A stretch of 64,000 nucleotides of DNA from Chthoniobacter flavus (GCA_945861435.1 CAMAUX010000029.1:1-64000), one strand, 5' to 3'. Positions 1 to 9,898 are shown, numbered from the stretch's first letter. A program made the numbers and translations. Notes: generated from the letters alone by a model not told the origin.

Positions 1-1
1 C

Positions 2-112
2 GAAGCCTCCCTCCTGCGCCTCGTCTCCGCTCTCCTCGCGGAAACCTCCGACGATTGGCAATCCTCCAAAACTTACCTCAACATGAATCCATCCATCCCG
101 CCTTCCGCCTGA
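2..112 (+). pseudogene. C-terminal end of an IS256-family (mutator-type) transposase, cut by the window edge
   Basis: An open frame enters from the left edge and stops at a TGA at 110-112. Its last 36 residues read like the end of IS256-type transposases, where a leucine-rich helix is followed by a Trp and then a terminal TYLNM-like motif (here KTYLNMN). The match is from memory of the family, and only the tail is visible, so I cannot tell whether the element is intact upstream of the window. A repeat-like end sequence follows immediately, which supports the mobile-element reading. Confidence 0.6.
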
Positions 113-119
113 CTCCCGC

Positions 120-150
120 TGCTTTTACAGAAAAAAATTGGCGCCGCCCG
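120..150. mobile_element. Probable right terminal inverted repeat of the IS256-type element
   Basis: Eight bases after the transposase stop lies a stretch that reads ttttacagaaaaaaattgg and continues into GC-rich sequence. IS256-family ends typically have a TTTACA(G/C)A..ATTGG core, so this is probably the element's right end. The partner repeat and the target-site duplication would lie outside the window, so the exact border is not fixed. Confidence 0.5.
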
Positions 151-202
151 TCCCATCACCGTTTTTTAAGTATCACCCCACACCCACACTCCAAAGAACC
201 CT

Positions 203-535
203 CTAAATACCCATTCCCGAAAGCGTGAGTGCGATGCGGTTGACGGCTGCCACGAGGCGCGGATGGGTGTTTTCCAGGCCTTCCACCGACGCAACAAGCC
301 CCTGCAGCGTCTCCCCAAGCACCTCAGGCCGGCGAGGAATGCGGACGGCTTCGCGGGCTGAAGCCGCAGCGAGCAGGGAAACGTCCATGGCATCGCGATC
401 CCGACTACGCGCAAGAGCGTCCACCTCGGCGCGCAATTCCCCAAGCAACTCCAAAAGCCGCAACTTCTCAGCTGCGGACAGTTTCTCAACCCCCTCCAAG
501 GACTCCCGGATCTGCGCGAAGTGTTCGTCAATCAT
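203..535 (-). CDS. DUF4404-like small protein
   Basis: This encodes 110 residues. The N-terminal half is charged and helical. The C-terminal half ends in a HPRL..AVNRI...LSGMGI segment that resembles the conserved end of DUF4404 proteins. No signal peptide or membrane segment is visible, so it is probably cytoplasmic; the function of the family is unknown. I chose the ATG at 535 because a GGGGAG ribosome-binding site precedes it. A longer reading frame to 670 adds residues without family character. It stands alone between the IS remnant and a basic repeat protein. Confidence 0.65.
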   Translation of the reverse strand: MIDEHFAQIRESLEGVEKLSAAEKLRLLELLGELRAEVDALARSRDRDAMDVSLLAAASAREAVRIPRRPEVLGETLQGLVASVEGLENTHPRLVAAVNRIALTLSGMGI

Positions 536-733
536 GCCCAATCTCCCCCCCGTCATCGAAAGAATCGATGCAGGGAGGGCAAACGGGCGCAAGATCGTGA
601 TTGCGAGATATACAAAGACCCATGCCGTTTCCGAAGGCCGGGCAGCCCGAAACCACAGGCTCGTAAGCAAGCGATCCGGGGGCGCATACCCCCCGTCGCA
701 TTACTTCACTCCCACTAACACTCTATCTGGCGC

Positions 734-1096
734 TTAGGCCTTGCCTTCGCGCTTCTTGGCCCAGCGCTTGCGAGCAGCCTCCGCCATCTTCGCACGCGTC
801 GCAGGGCTCATCTTGCGCTTGCCACCGCGCGCCTTGCGGGCCCCCTTCTCAGCAGCAGCGCCGTTCTCAGCGCCTGCGTCAGTCTTGCGCACCTTGCTCC
901 AACGGGCCTTCTGAGCGGCAACGATGCGTGCGCGGGCTTCAGGAGAAAGATTGCGGCGGCCTCCGCGGCGGGAACCTGCGGCGGCATCACGCGTTCCGAA
1001 AATCTGAGCCATTTCCGCCTCCAGATTTTCGATCTGCTGTGCGATCTCGAGCGCGCGCTTTAGTTGTTCAACGGTTAGGGTGTGAGTCTGGGCCAT
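734..1096 (-). CDS. Small basic protein with two SP(E/A)(A/T)RA.....A..RW.K repeats
   Basis: This 120-residue protein begins with a helical, possibly coiled-coil stretch (about 8-32, ELKRALEIAQQIENLEAEM-like). It then carries two copies of a basic motif: LSPEARARIVAAQKARWSK near the middle and MSPATRAKMAEAARKRWAK at the C-terminus, joined by an Ala/Lys-rich linker. The motif resembles the short basic helices of nuclease-associated NUMOD-type modules and of small verrucomicrobial proteins, and may bind nucleic acid; that is inference. The start has a good AGGGAG ribosome-binding site. The upstream 170 bp are AT-rich at 1138-1190, a likely promoter region. Confidence 0.65.
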   Translation of the reverse strand: MAQTHTLTVEQLKRALEIAQQIENLEAEMAQIFGTRDAAAGSRRGGRRNLSPEARARIVAAQKARWSKVRKTDAGAENGAAAEKGARKARGGKRKMSPATRAKMAEAARKRWAKKREGKA

Positions 1097-1267
1097 GCCG
1101 ACTCCCTAGCGTCCGAAGTTATCCCCGTCAACGATTTGTATTCTAATAAACACCACCCATGCGCCCCGTATCTTATTACTAAAGTCGGCATACTCCGATG
1201 CCGTGCACGCGCGCGGCGCATCTTCACAGCGCCGATTTTTGCACCTCTCCCCGGCCTCAAATTTCAA

Positions 1268-1708
1268 TCAGATTTCAAATGCCACCGGACCGCCGTCGCC
1301 CGCCAAACGCAACATATCTTCGATGCTTCGCTGGTCCAGAGCCGCACTCAGGTTCCTATGCACCTCCTGCATTACAGCCCGCACCGGGCAGGTGCGTGGA
1401 TCCGGGCAGGAGCAGCGTTCGGTGGGTTTCTCCGCCACGCAGGGCACGGGTGCAAGGGGTCCGTCCAAGGCCCGGATCACCTCTCCCACGCTGATGGACT
1501 GGGGGCTGCGCAGCAGAGCATAACCGCCGCCCACCCCCCGCTTGGCACTCAGCATCCCCGCATGCCTGAGAGTAAGCAGGATCTGCTCGAGAAACTTCAC
1601 CGGTATCTTCTCCCGAACACTCAATTCCTCAGTCCGCCATGCCTTGGGCTCTCTCGCCATGACCCCAAGGGCCCGCAGAGCGTATTCAGCTTTCTTGGAG
1701 ATGCGCAT
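1268..1708 (-). CDS. Rrf2-family transcriptional regulator with a four-cysteine cluster
   Basis: This 146-residue protein has the Rrf2 winged-helix N-terminus (MRISKKAEYALRAL, then a recognition region ending in GGYAL.R). Its C-terminal half holds Cys90, Cys99, Cys101 and Cys107. IscR and NsrR bind Fe-S clusters through three cysteines in this same region (IscR 92/98/104), so this is probably a redox, iron or nitrosative-stress sensor acting at promoter DNA. The spacing differs from IscR, so I give no gene symbol. No isc or suf genes are nearby; the gene lies downstream of the large ThuA/cupredoxin fusion on the same strand, with 138 bp between them. Confidence 0.85.
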   Translation of the reverse strand: MRISKKAEYALRALGVMAREPKAWRTEELSVREKIPVKFLEQILLTLRHAGMLSAKRGVGGGYALLRSPQSISVGEVIRALDGPLAPVPCVAEKPTERCSCPDPRTCPVRAVMQEVHRNLSAALDQRSIEDMLRLAGDGGPVAFEI

Positions 1709-1846
1709 GACAGGTGAACCGCAATCTTAGACAGACCACGCGCACGGATACAGGAAGGAAATCCAACCAGGCTACGGCGCGACACCGCCACGATCCCAAA
1801 GGATCGAACCCTGCACAGGCCGCGTGTTTCTCCGCCCTCCGGGTAA

Positions 1847-4800
1847 CTAAGGCTTCACCTTGAACACCCCGCGCATCAGCAGGTGATGACCGGGGAAAGT
1901 GCACACGAAAGGATAATCCCCCGGTGCTGCGGGCGCGGTGAATTCGATGGTGTCCTGCTTGCCTCCGTCGATGAGTTTGGTGGAGGCGAGCACATCGGGG
2001 CCCTGCGGCACGAAGGTCGGCTCGATGGCCCTTGCGCCGAGAGCCGCCACGGCCATGGCCACCTCATCCGCCTTACCCGGATTCACCACCGCGAGGTTGT
2101 GCGGCATGTGGTCCGGGTTGGCGAGCGTAAGCCGGATCTTCTTCCCAGCCTTCAGCGGAAGTTCCTTCACGTCGTAGCTCATCTTCTCCACCACCGTCGC
2201 GATCCGGATTTCGGTGAGCTCGGGCTTGTCCGAAACGATCCCGGACTTCCCCGAAAGCGTGGTCTCCTTTTCGTTGGAGGCGAGGCTCGTCGTGGCCGGA
2301 GACGCATTGAACCATTGCTGCGCGTGGAGCGCCGCGAAGCGTGCATGCGGCTCAGGCGAGGCGAGAAGCTTGCCCAGCAATTCCCTGTCGTTGACCCCAT
2401 GCTGCTGCTGCGCCCAAAGCGCCTCCAGCAGGTGATGCGCGTCCTCTTTCTTCGCCGCATCAAACTGCCCGGCCCACTTCTTCACGGCCGCCACGACCTC
2501 GGCCGAGTTGCGTCCACTCAACTCCACGCGCGTCCGGTGGCGCACACCGTCCACCGGATGCTTCAAGTTCTCTAGAAGGGCCGCGATGGGCTGGCCAGCG
2601 ATCGCCACCTTGGGCTGCAGGGGACGCCCCTCCGCAGTCACCCGGTAAACGCGGCCGTGCGCATGGTCGCGGTTCGGGTCGCGGACATTGTGCTGCATGT
2701 GACCGATGATCACGTTCTGCCAGTCCGCCACGTACAGCGCGCCGTCCTCGCCGAAGATGGCGTCCGCCGGGCGGAAGTTCTTGTCGCCGCTCATCAGCAA
2801 GCCGCGCGAAGTCTGGGGCGTCTTGGAACCGTCGGGCTGCACCTCGTCCACCTTGAGCTCATCCCCGGCCGGCTCACCCCACACGCTTCCGTCCAGAAGG
2901 TTTCGCGCAAGGTGGTACTGCTTGATCCCGCGGAAACCGATCACGTTGCAGATGAGAAAATCCCCCTGCATCGCATCTGGAAAATGGCTGCTGGAGACAA
3001 TCTCCGAGGCGGTCACGGGACGGACCTCCTTTTTGAGCAACTCAAACATCTTGAAGCCCGCGCCTGCCGGACGGACTTGGTAAGCCCGCCCGCCGGTGCC
3101 GTCGGTCGCGTACTGGTAGCCCCATGTGTCGAAGGAGATGCCATGCGGGTTCGGGCTGTTCTTGGCCTGGATCGCCACGCTCGAACGGCGCGGATCAAAG
3201 CGGTACATGGCGCTTTCACCCGTGTTCAAAGAAGGCCCCCACGGACTTTCAAAGCTGTTCACGAGAAAGATCCCGCTCTGCCAGTAGATGCCGCCGTCGG
3301 GCCCCATGATGAGGTTGTTCGCCGCGTGATGCGTGTCCGCCGTCCCGAACCCCTGCAGCAACACCGTGCGCTGATCCGCCTTGTCGTCTCCATCCGTATC
3401 CTTCAGGAAAACCATCTCCGACCCCGTGGTGACCACCACGCCCCCGTTCCAAAACTCGAACCCGAGCGGGTTCTGGATCTTGGCAAACTCAGTGACCCGG
3501 TCGGCCTTTCCGTCACCATCGTCGTCGTGAAGAATGACGAGTGCGTCGTCCATCGGCTTGCCTGGCTCCCACTTCGGATACGTGGGCCAGACGGCGGCCC
3601 AGAGCCGGCCTTTGGCGTCGACCTGCAGTTGCACCGGATTGACGAGTTGCGGGAAGCGTTTCTCGTCGGCAAAGAGCGCAATCTTGAATCCCTTGGTCAC
3701 GGCGAGCTGCTCGATGGCCTTCTGTCCGTCCTGATAAGTGAGCAATCCTTCCTTCATCTGACTGGAGCTCTTGCTGCCGCCGCCCACGTTCGAGATCACC
3801 GGCACGGGCTTGGGCACGTTGCTGTCGTCCACCTTGATCTCCCGGCCCTGCGCACGCGCCCAGACCAGCGCGTCGCGGTTGGCGGTCATCGCTTCGTACA
3901 TGGCCAGTTCATGCACGAGCACCTCGGCATTGGACTGCTCGTTGACGAACTTGAGCGTCGAGCGCCCGCCCCACACATCATTGCCGTCCGTCGCGCGATA
4001 CCGATTGAACCAGTGATGGTCCTTGTCGAGAACGGCCTCGCGCAGCTTTGCCATGGAGGAGGAACTCCCCACCTCGCGTTGGAAGAAAGCCTTCGCCACC
4101 ACCTCCGCCAACTGCCGATCACCGTCCTCGCTCAGATGCACGCCGTTGAGGGTCAGCGGCGTCTTCGCTCCGGCGTAAAGCGCCTGCATCGGATGGAACA
4201 AGTCCACAAACGCGACCCCCGCCTCCTTCGCCGCCTGTTCAGTGGCCTTGGTGTACGCCTCCAGACGCACGTTGTTCTCACGGCCGTCCGGCAGGTTCGG
4301 GCTCTTGAGATTCTCGTGTGCGATGGGGCTGAAGAGCACGATGCGCGGGAAGCCCTTCCCATTGGGCTGCAGGGCGCGCGTCTTCTGCACGAACTCCACC
4401 AGCTTGCGCCGGTAATCGTCGGGCTTGTTCTCGAACGACTCGTTGTATCCGTAGAACGCGAACACCACGTCCGCCTTCACCTCCAGCAGATGCTGCGCAA
4501 CCCCCGGCATTCCACTCGTGCGCTTGGCCGCGTCCACCGTGTCGCCGCTCACCGCCATGTTGCGGAAACGCACCCCCTTGCCCTGCAACTGGCTCTGGAG
4601 CACGGTTTCCAGCCATCCATCGTGCTGCATCCGATCCCCCAGCCCGTTGCCAAGCAGCGCCACCACATCCCCCTGCTGGAAAGCAAAAGGCGCCGGATCC
4701 TTGTAACCTGCAGGCACCTCCACATTCGGCAGCGCCGCTTTCGCCTGCTCGGCCTTCTTGGGCTCCTCCTTCTTCTTTTCTTGCCGCTTTGAATCCTTCT

Positions 4801-5911
4801 TCGGTTCCTCCTTTTTCGGTTCCTCCTTCTTCGATTCCTCCTTTTTTGGTTCGGCCTTCTTCGGTTCCGCTTTCCTGGCAGTCTCGTGATTGGCAGGGAT
4901 CGGGCTTTCGAAACCATTGTAAGCCGCGGGTTTAATCCCCTTCGCATGCCCCATGTTGCTGAAGGTGTTCGGTTCGTACTTGCCCACAAAACCCACCTCC
5001 GAGTCCGGCTGGATCTGGCTCTCAAGCCCCAGCGTCCAGTACACGGCGTTCACCAGCATGCGGCGGTAGCCCGGGTTGAGCAGGTCTTCGGACGCCCCGT
5101 AGAGGGAGGTGAACACGCGGCCCTCCCGGCCGTTGGCGCCTTTGTAAGTGCGGGTCCACTCACCCGCCATCGGCTTCTTGGCGGGATCCGCAGGAGCCGT
5201 GGCCTCCATGCCATTGAGCGGCTGCGCCATGGTAAGGATGGTCCAATCGGGGGCGGGCTCGGCGTTGTAACCGCCGGCCTGGACATGAACGTCCCGCACG
5301 CCACGCAGGATGGGATGCTGGGCCTGCGCGGGCACGATGCTCATCAGGGTGCTCTGCTGATGATTCCTTCCGTAATGCCCCACCCACGTCTGCCCCAGCA
5401 CCTGGTGGCCGAACCCGTTGCGGTAATCAGCCCCATCGTACTTGAAGTGGTATTTATAAAACGGGTCGTCCTTCTTGGAGTAATTGAACGCGTGCGTGGA
5501 GGTGCGCAGGCCCACCACCGGCCCGCCACGCTGCACATACGCATCGATGTGCTTCATCTGCTCGGGTGGCAGCGCAAGAAACCGCGCAAAGATCACCAGA
5601 CCGTCCGCATCCTTCAACGCCTCAAGCCCGGGGATGTTCGACGCACCCGCCTCGATCTCCCCGTTCTTGTCCAAACCGAAGAGCACGTGGCACTCAAACC
5701 CATGGTGCATCGCGAGGATCCGCGCCAGCGCCGGGATCGTCTCCTCCGAGCGGTACTCGTGGTCGCTCGCGAGCAACACGATCTTCTTCCCCTTCACCCC
5801 GGCCTTGGAAGGTGCCGCGTAGATCACGGGATTGGCATGGACCACATTCGAAAGCCCACCCACCCAGAAGGCGGCGGCAAGGGACAACAGGAGACGGAGG
5901 CTCGTTTTCAT
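1847..5911 (-). CDS. Giant secreted fusion: ThuA-like, SGNH-like, PVC-type dehydrogenase, HEAT-like and azurin-type cupredoxin
   Basis: This is a 1354-residue exported protein. Residues about 1-27 form a signal peptide ([15 protein letters not shown]...). A ThuA-like glutamine-amidotransferase-fold domain spans about 38-320 and a Lys/Glu/Pro repeat linker 340-395. An SGNH-hydrolase-like domain spans 410-620 with NGVHLS near its end, but the usual GDS serine block reads [12 protein letters not shown]-type membrane-bound dehydrogenase beta-propeller spans 735-1095 and a HEAT-like helical stretch 1100-1195. The C-terminus (1230-1354) is a type-1 copper domain with His1271, Cys1337, His1342 and Met1346, the azurin spacing. 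Relatives of this propeller usually end in a c-type cytochrome; none is present here. I chose the ATG at 5911 as it begins the signal peptide; an in-frame ATG lies at 5917. It is probably a periplasmic sugar-oxidising enzyme passing electrons to its own copper site. Confidence 0.85.
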   Translation of the reverse strand: MKTSLRLLLSLAAAFWVGGLSNVVHANPVIYAAPSKAGVKGKKIVLLASDHEYRSEETIPALARILAMHHGFECHVLFGLDKNGEIEAGASNIPGLEALKDADGLVIFARFLALPPEQMKHIDAYVQRGGPVVGLRTSTHAFNYSKKDDPFYKYHFKYDGADYRNGFGHQVLGQTWVGHYGRNHQQSTLMSIVPAQAQHPILRGVRDVHVQAGGYNAEPAPDWTILTMAQPLNGMEATAPADPAKKPMAGEWTRTYKGANGREGRVFTSLYGASEDLLNPGYRRMLVNAVYWTLGLESQIQPDSEVGFVGKYEPNTFSNMGHAKGIKPAAYNGFESPIPANHETARKAEPKKAEPKKEESKKEEPKKEEPKKDSKRQEKKKEEPKKAEQAKAALPNVEVPAGYKDPAPFAFQQGDVVALLGNGLGDRMQHDGWLETVLQSQLQGKGVRFRNMAVSGDTVDAAKRTSGMPGVAQHLLEVKADVVFAFYGYNESFENKPDDYRRKLVEFVQKTRALQPNGKGFPRIVLFSPIAHENLKSPNLPDGRENNVRLEAYTKATEQAAKEAGVAFVDLFHPMQALYAGAKTPLTLNGVHLSEDGDRQLAEVVAKAFFQREVGSSSSMAKLREAVLDKDHHWFNRYRATDGNDVWGGRSTLKFVNEQSNAEVLVHELAMYEAMTANRDALVWARAQGREIKVDDSNVPKPVPVISNVGGGSKSSSQMKEGLLTYQDGQKAIEQLAVTKGFKIALFADEKRFPQLVNPVQLQVDAKGRLWAAVWPTYPKWEPGKPMDDALVILHDDDGDGKADRVTEFAKIQNPLGFEFWNGGVVVTTGSEMVFLKDTDGDDKADQRTVLLQGFGTADTHHAANNLIMGPDGGIYWQSGIFLVNSFESPWGPSLNTGESAMYRFDPRRSSVAIQAKNSPNPHGISFDTWGYQYATDGTGGRAYQVRPAGAGFKMFELLKKEVRPVTASEIVSSSHFPDAMQGDFLICNVIGFRGIKQYHLARNLLDGSVWGEPAGDELKVDEVQPDGSKTPQTSRGLLMSGDKNFRPADAIFGEDGALYVADWQNVIIGHMQHNVRDPNRDHAHGRVYRVTAEGRPLQPKVAIAGQPIAALLENLKHPVDGVRHRTRVELSGRNSAEVVAAVKKWAGQFDAAKKEDAHHLLEALWAQQQHGVNDRELLGKLLASPEPHARFAALHAQQWFNASPATTSLASNEKETTLSGKSGIVSDKPELTEIRIATVVEKMSYDVKELPLKAGKKIRLTLANPDHMPHNLAVVNPGKADEVAMAVAALGARAIEPTFVPQGPDVLASTKLIDGGKQDTIEFTAPAAPGDYPFVCTFPGHHLLMRGVFKVKP

Positions 5912-6125
5912 AAGCATTAATAGACAGTCAGCAGGGCGTGCGTGGAGGGGGTGAGGCCGTGAGCCAGACAAGGCTCAAGCCGAAGATGACAGGGGGGTGG
6001 ATTTCTGGGGGGGATGAGAAGGCAGAAGGCTTAACCCGCCCTTCCCGGCCCGGCAAGCCCTCCGGTCTTCGTTCATGGGCGACCCCACGCCAGACTGGTT
6101 CTTAGGAACAAACGGCCCCGCAACC

Positions 6126-7874
6126 CTAGTTGGCGCCGGACTCTCCGCGCCTCCCCGCCTTCCCAGACTTCTTAGCCTCGATCGGCCAAGGATGCACACC
6201 GACGCGCTGCGCCCACACACTCCAGAGCGCCGCCATCTCCGCCACGCGTTCGGGATGCTGCGCTGCAAAATCGTGCATCTCCGTGCGGTCGGCCGCCATG
6301 TCATAAAGCTCCCACCCCCGGGGATGCATGGAAACGAGCTTCCAATCCCCCACCCGCACAGCCCGGTTACCCTCATGCTCCCAAAACAAAGGCTGCATGC
6401 GCCCGAGCGACCGGCCCGCAAGCGCAGGCACCAGGCTCACCCCCTCCATCGGCGCAACCGCGCGCCCGTCCCTCTGCGCGGGATACCGAGCCCCCGCCAC
6501 TTCCACGCAGGTGGCCATGATGTCGATGAGATGACCGGGCTGCCGCTCAAGCGATCCCGCCCTCGCCGTAGGAATCCCCGCCGGCCAGTGCGCGATGAGC
6601 GGTGTGCTGATGCCGCCCTCGTGCTCCCAATGCTTGTACTCGCGGAAGGGAGTGTTGCTCACATTCGCCCAGTCGCGTCCGTAAGCGATGAAGGTATCCG
6701 GCGGTCCCGGCATCACGCCAACCCCCTGCCTCACGGGGTACCCATCCCGCGTCTGCTTCGGGATCATGTCGCGTTGCAAGGCCCCTGCTTCCATCGGAGG
6801 CAGCGTCGGATGGTCGGCACGCACCGCGGACTGCTTTTGATTCCGCCCCAGCATCTCAGCGCAACCCCCGTTGTCCTGCAGGAAAAAGACGAGCGTGTTC
6901 TCCCACTGCCCGCTGCACCTCAGGGCCTCCAGCACGCGGCCGATCCCCTGATCCATCGAGTCAACCATCGCCGCGAACACCTCCATGCAACGCGACTCCC
7001 ATTCGCGGTTCGCCACGGCTTCCCAATCCCCCGTCTGAGCCGACACCTCCCAACGCGGATCCAACAACCCGAGGCCACGCATCTTCTCCACACGCGCACG
7101 CCGCACGGGTTCATATCCCCCATCGTACTTGCCGCGGTACCGCGCGATGTCCGCCTCCTTCGCATGCATCGGCCAATGGGCCGCCGTGTACGCCATGTAG
7201 AGCAGGAACGGCCTCTGCGGCGTCCGCACCGCATGCTCTCCAATCCACCGCACCGCATGATCGCTTATCGCATCGGTGTAATAAAATGCCTCCGGTTGAT
7301 ACTCCGGATCCGCATACGGCGAAACGAACGCATTGTCCCGGGCGAGAGTGTTCGGATCGTAAAAGCTCCCCGCCCCGTGGATGGTTCCGTAGAAGCGTTC
7401 AAAACCACGCTGCAGCGGCCAGTTACCGCGGTCCGCAGCGTTCTTGGGCGCCGTCTTCGCGGTCACGTGCCACTTACCCACCGCGTACGTTGCGTATCCG
7501 GCCGGCCTGAGCACCTCCGCCAGGGTCGCGGCGTGACCGCCGAGCTCACCCGCATAGGCCTCGCCGGCGGTCGCACGGCGGTCCTCCATCATGTGCCCGA
7601 TCCCGGCTTGGTGGGAGTAAAGGCCCGTCAGTAAGGCGGCACGCGTCGGACAGCACCGCGCCGTGTTGTAAAATTGAGTGAAACGCACACCGCCCGCCGC
7701 CAGCGCATCCAGATTCGGCGTCCGGATCTCCCCGCCGAAACAGCCGATATCCGAGTACCCCATGTCGTCCGCCAGGATCACCACGATATTTGGGGGCCGT
7801 CCCTCGGCCGCGGCCGGACCAATCACAGCAAACAAAAACAGACAGGAGAACACCGCAGCAGAAAGGCGCAGCAT
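6126..7874 (-). CDS. Secreted formylglycine-dependent sulfatase (arylsulfatase family)
   Basis: This 582-residue enzyme should hydrolyse sulfate esters outside the cytoplasm. The start at 7874 gives a signal peptide (MLRLSAAVFSCLFLF, cleavage after AAA). It is followed by the sulfatase N-terminal motif PNIVVILADDMGYSD, whose paired aspartates bind calcium. The maturation motif is Cys74-Cys-Pro-Thr-Arg78, where Cys74 would become formylglycine. A conserved GKWH motif follows, and the C-terminal subdomain holds a KLVSMHPRGWELYDM-like segment. A longer frame upstream is Cys-rich and lacks sulfatase character. The substrate cannot be read from sequence; carbohydrate sulfates are the usual target in this superphylum. 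No maturation enzyme gene is visible nearby. Confidence 0.93.
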   Translation of the reverse strand: MLRLSAAVFSCLFLFAVIGPAAAEGRPPNIVVILADDMGYSDIGCFGGEIRTPNLDALAAGGVRFTQFYNTARCCPTRAALLTGLYSHQAGIGHMMEDRRATAGEAYAGELGGHAATLAEVLRPAGYATYAVGKWHVTAKTAPKNAADRGNWPLQRGFERFYGTIHGAGSFYDPNTLARDNAFVSPYADPEYQPEAFYYTDAISDHAVRWIGEHAVRTPQRPFLLYMAYTAAHWPMHAKEADIARYRGKYDGGYEPVRRARVEKMRGLGLLDPRWEVSAQTGDWEAVANREWESRCMEVFAAMVDSMDQGIGRVLEALRCSGQWENTLVFFLQDNGGCAEMLGRNQKQSAVRADHPTLPPMEAGALQRDMIPKQTRDGYPVRQGVGVMPGPPDTFIAYGRDWANVSNTPFREYKHWEHEGGISTPLIAHWPAGIPTARAGSLERQPGHLIDIMATCVEVAGARYPAQRDGRAVAPMEGVSLVPALAGRSLGRMQPLFWEHEGNRAVRVGDWKLVSMHPRGWELYDMAADRTEMHDFAAQHPERVAEMAALWSVWAQRVGVHPWPIEAKKSGKAGRRGESGAN

Positions 7875-7991
7875 GGGAGCGAAGGTCAGGGGGGAGGAAC
7901 GGACGCCGCAGCAGATTGCAGCGCACCCGCAACACCATTCGTAGCCAACACACCCCGGCTTCCACAAGCCGTGAGCACTCACCGACAAGCC

Positions 7992-8648
7992 TCAGTCTTC
8001 CACGAGCCCAACAGCGCGGACGGGCGATCCATCATTGCCGGGCACGTTGAGAGGGAAGCCCATGAACGTGAACTGGTCCGGCAAACTTTCCAGATTGGCG
8101 AGGGACTGCACGAGCACCATCTCCACACCGGGCGCAAAGAGGATCTCGTGGACCCGCGTCGCTTCGCGGCTGGGAGTGGGCGTGTCCATGGCCAGCATCC
8201 GCAGACGACGGGAGGCCAGATACTCAGCCGCCTCTTCCGTGAGCGAGGGGAACTCCACAAAGAAACGGACGGTGCCAAACTCCATCCCCCAACCCGTGGC
8301 GATAACGATCTTGGCTTCAGGCTGGAGGATTTCCTCAAAGGGCTTCAGATCCTCGGGCGTAATGTCCGCACGCGCCTCCTTGGGAAGACGCAGGACGTGG
8401 GCGGTTCCGTAGAACCAGTCCAAAGGGATCTGATCCACCGACCGGCCATCAGGAATGAAGTGGCTCATCGCGTCCACATGTGTGCCCTGATGCGTGCCGA
8501 CCGTGATCGACGGCGCTTTGTGGCGCGCAGGCAGAAACTTCGCATGCGACTCTCCTCTCTTCAGATGAGTCCCGCTCAACAGGGACTGGCTTTCGCTCTT
8601 GATGGGGTGCGAGAGATCAACAAGTCGCATTCCTTCATCATCGGCCAT
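7992..8648 (-). CDS. Cyclase-family metal-dependent hydrolase (kynurenine formamidase-like)
   Basis: This 218-residue protein has the cyclase/KynB fold signature: LVDLSHPI near the N-terminus, then His53-x-Gly-Thr-His57-x-Asp59...His63, the metal-binding HxGTHxDxxxH motif. The family hydrolyses amide or lactone bonds, the best-known member being N-formylkynurenine formamidase. No kynurenine pathway genes lie near, so the substrate is open. Two starts are possible: 8648, preceded by AAGGGAA, and 8630, preceded by GAAGGA; I kept the longer. It lies 117 bp upstream of the sulfatase start on the same strand. Confidence 0.85.
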   Translation of the reverse strand: MADDEGMRLVDLSHPIKSESQSLLSGTHLKRGESHAKFLPARHKAPSITVGTHQGTHVDAMSHFIPDGRSVDQIPLDWFYGTAHVLRLPKEARADITPEDLKPFEEILQPEAKIVIATGWGMEFGTVRFFVEFPSLTEEAAEYLASRRLRMLAMDTPTPSREATRVHEILFAPGVEMVLVQSLANLESLPDQFTFMGFPLNVPGNDGSPVRAVGLVED

Positions 8649-9074
8649 TTCCCTTCGGACGAAAGGCAAAAAACCATGCCACCGACTCCCACTGCCTCTT
8701 AATTTTTCAAACCCGCACGAATCGCACGGCGAGGATGAGGGGAGGCTTGGGTCGGAAACAGGAACGCCAGCGACCAAAATGGATACGGGCAAGCAGCAGG
8801 AAGCCCATCAAACGACCGGCACTCCTGATCGGCGCAGGCCATCCACCCCTCCCCGCGCAAGGAACGTCCGGCCAAGGCCGATCGGAAAGACCGCCGAGCA
8901 TCCCCGGAACAGGATCTCCACACCCATGCACTAGAAAAAACTTCACGCGAACCCGGCGGCCGCTCACCATCCTTCCCAGTCGCCCCCCCTTTCCGTCGGA
9001 GCGGAAGCCATTGCGTTTTCCCCGCCCCACGGAGACCGCACAACATCCACCTTTCCCCACAGCCCTCAACCGCC
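8649..9074. other. Intergenic stretch between divergent genes, no gene seen
   Basis: These 426 bases separate the cyclase-family gene (leftward) from the FAH-family gene (rightward) and must hold both promoters. Open frames cross it on both strands, but their translations are Arg/Pro-rich with no recognisable family or start signal. I see no strong hairpin, repeat or RNA gene. Confidence 0.5.
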
Positions 9075-9878
9075 ATGCATATCATCCGATATCTCGACTC
9101 ACAGTCCCGCACCCAGTACGCCTCCGAGCAACCCGACGGCTCGGCGTTGCGCATTGAAGGGGACATCTACGGCAGCTTCACTGTGACCAAGGACGCGGCC
9201 GACGTGGCGCAGCTCCTCGCTCCGGTGGCGGCGACCCAGATCCTCTGCATCGGCCTCAACTACAAGCGGCACGCCGAGGAGACGGGTGCGAAGCTGCCCG
9301 AACGCCCGGTGCTCTTTGTAAAAGGCAACAACGCGCTCCAACATCCCGGACTGCCGATCCTGCTGCCGCGCCACCTCCGCAGCGACGAGGTGGACTACGA
9401 GTGCGAGCTGGCAGTTGTCATCGGCAAACCCTGCAAGAATGTCTCTCCGGAACACGCTCTCGACTATGTGCTGGGCTACACCTGCGCCAACGACGTGTCC
9501 GCGCGCGACCACCAGATCAAGCTCGGCGGCGGCCAGTGGTGCCGCGGCAAGTTCTTCGACACCTTCGCACCGCTCGGGCCGCGCCTCGTGACCCCTGCTT
9601 CCATCCCCAACCCGAACGCTCTGCGCATCCGCACCGAACTCAATGGCGAGACGGTTCAGGACTCCAACACGAACGACATGGCCTTCGACGTCCGGACCAT
9701 CATCTCGTACCTGAGCGGAAGCACCACCCTGCTGCCCGGCACCGTGATCCTGACAGGCACGCCGAGCGGAGTCGGCATGGCGGCCAAGCCCGAACCCCGG
9801 TGGCTGCGTGCCGGCGATGTGGTCACCATCGACATCGAGGGCATCGGCCGGCTCACCAACCCGGTGGCCGAGGAATAA
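9075..9878 (+). CDS. Fumarylacetoacetate hydrolase (FAH) family protein
   Basis: This 267-residue protein carries the complete FAH-family core. The sequence CIGLNYKRHAEE opens the domain, and YECELAVVIG supplies the metal-binding E-x-E. VLGYTCANDVSARD supplies the third carboxylate region, and GTPSGVG lies near the C-terminus. Members hydrolyse or decarboxylate beta-diketo acids in aromatic and sugar-acid breakdown (ureidoglycolate-lyase-like, 2,4-diketo-3-deoxy-sugar acid hydrolases). The latter would fit a polysaccharide-degrading cell, but nothing here decides it. No signal peptide; cytoplasmic. It is convergent with the cytochrome-WD40 gene across a hairpin. Confidence 0.9.
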   Translation: MHIIRYLDSQSRTQYASEQPDGSALRIEGDIYGSFTVTKDAADVAQLLAPVAATQILCIGLNYKRHAEETGAKLPERPVLFVKGNNALQHPGLPILLPRHLRSDEVDYECELAVVIGKPCKNVSPEHALDYVLGYTCANDVSARDHQIKLGGGQWCRGKFFDTFAPLGPRLVTPASIPNPNALRIRTELNGETVQDSNTNDMAFDVRTIISYLSGSTTLLPGTVILTGTPSGVGMAAKPEPRWLRAGDVVTIDIEGIGRLTNPVAEE

Positions 9879-9898
9879 TCCGGCGCGGTCTCCATCAA

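Noticed and set aside
2657-4792. Long open frame on the plus strand (711 residues) across the ThuA/cupredoxin fusion gene
   Set aside because: It lies inside a strongly supported gene on the opposite strand. Its translation is Arg/His/Leu-rich with no domain, as expected from high-GC codon bias.
8735-9157. Plus-strand open frame running through the intergenic region into the FAH-family gene
   Set aside because: Pro/Arg/Ser-rich translation with no family, and it overlaps a well-supported gene in another frame.
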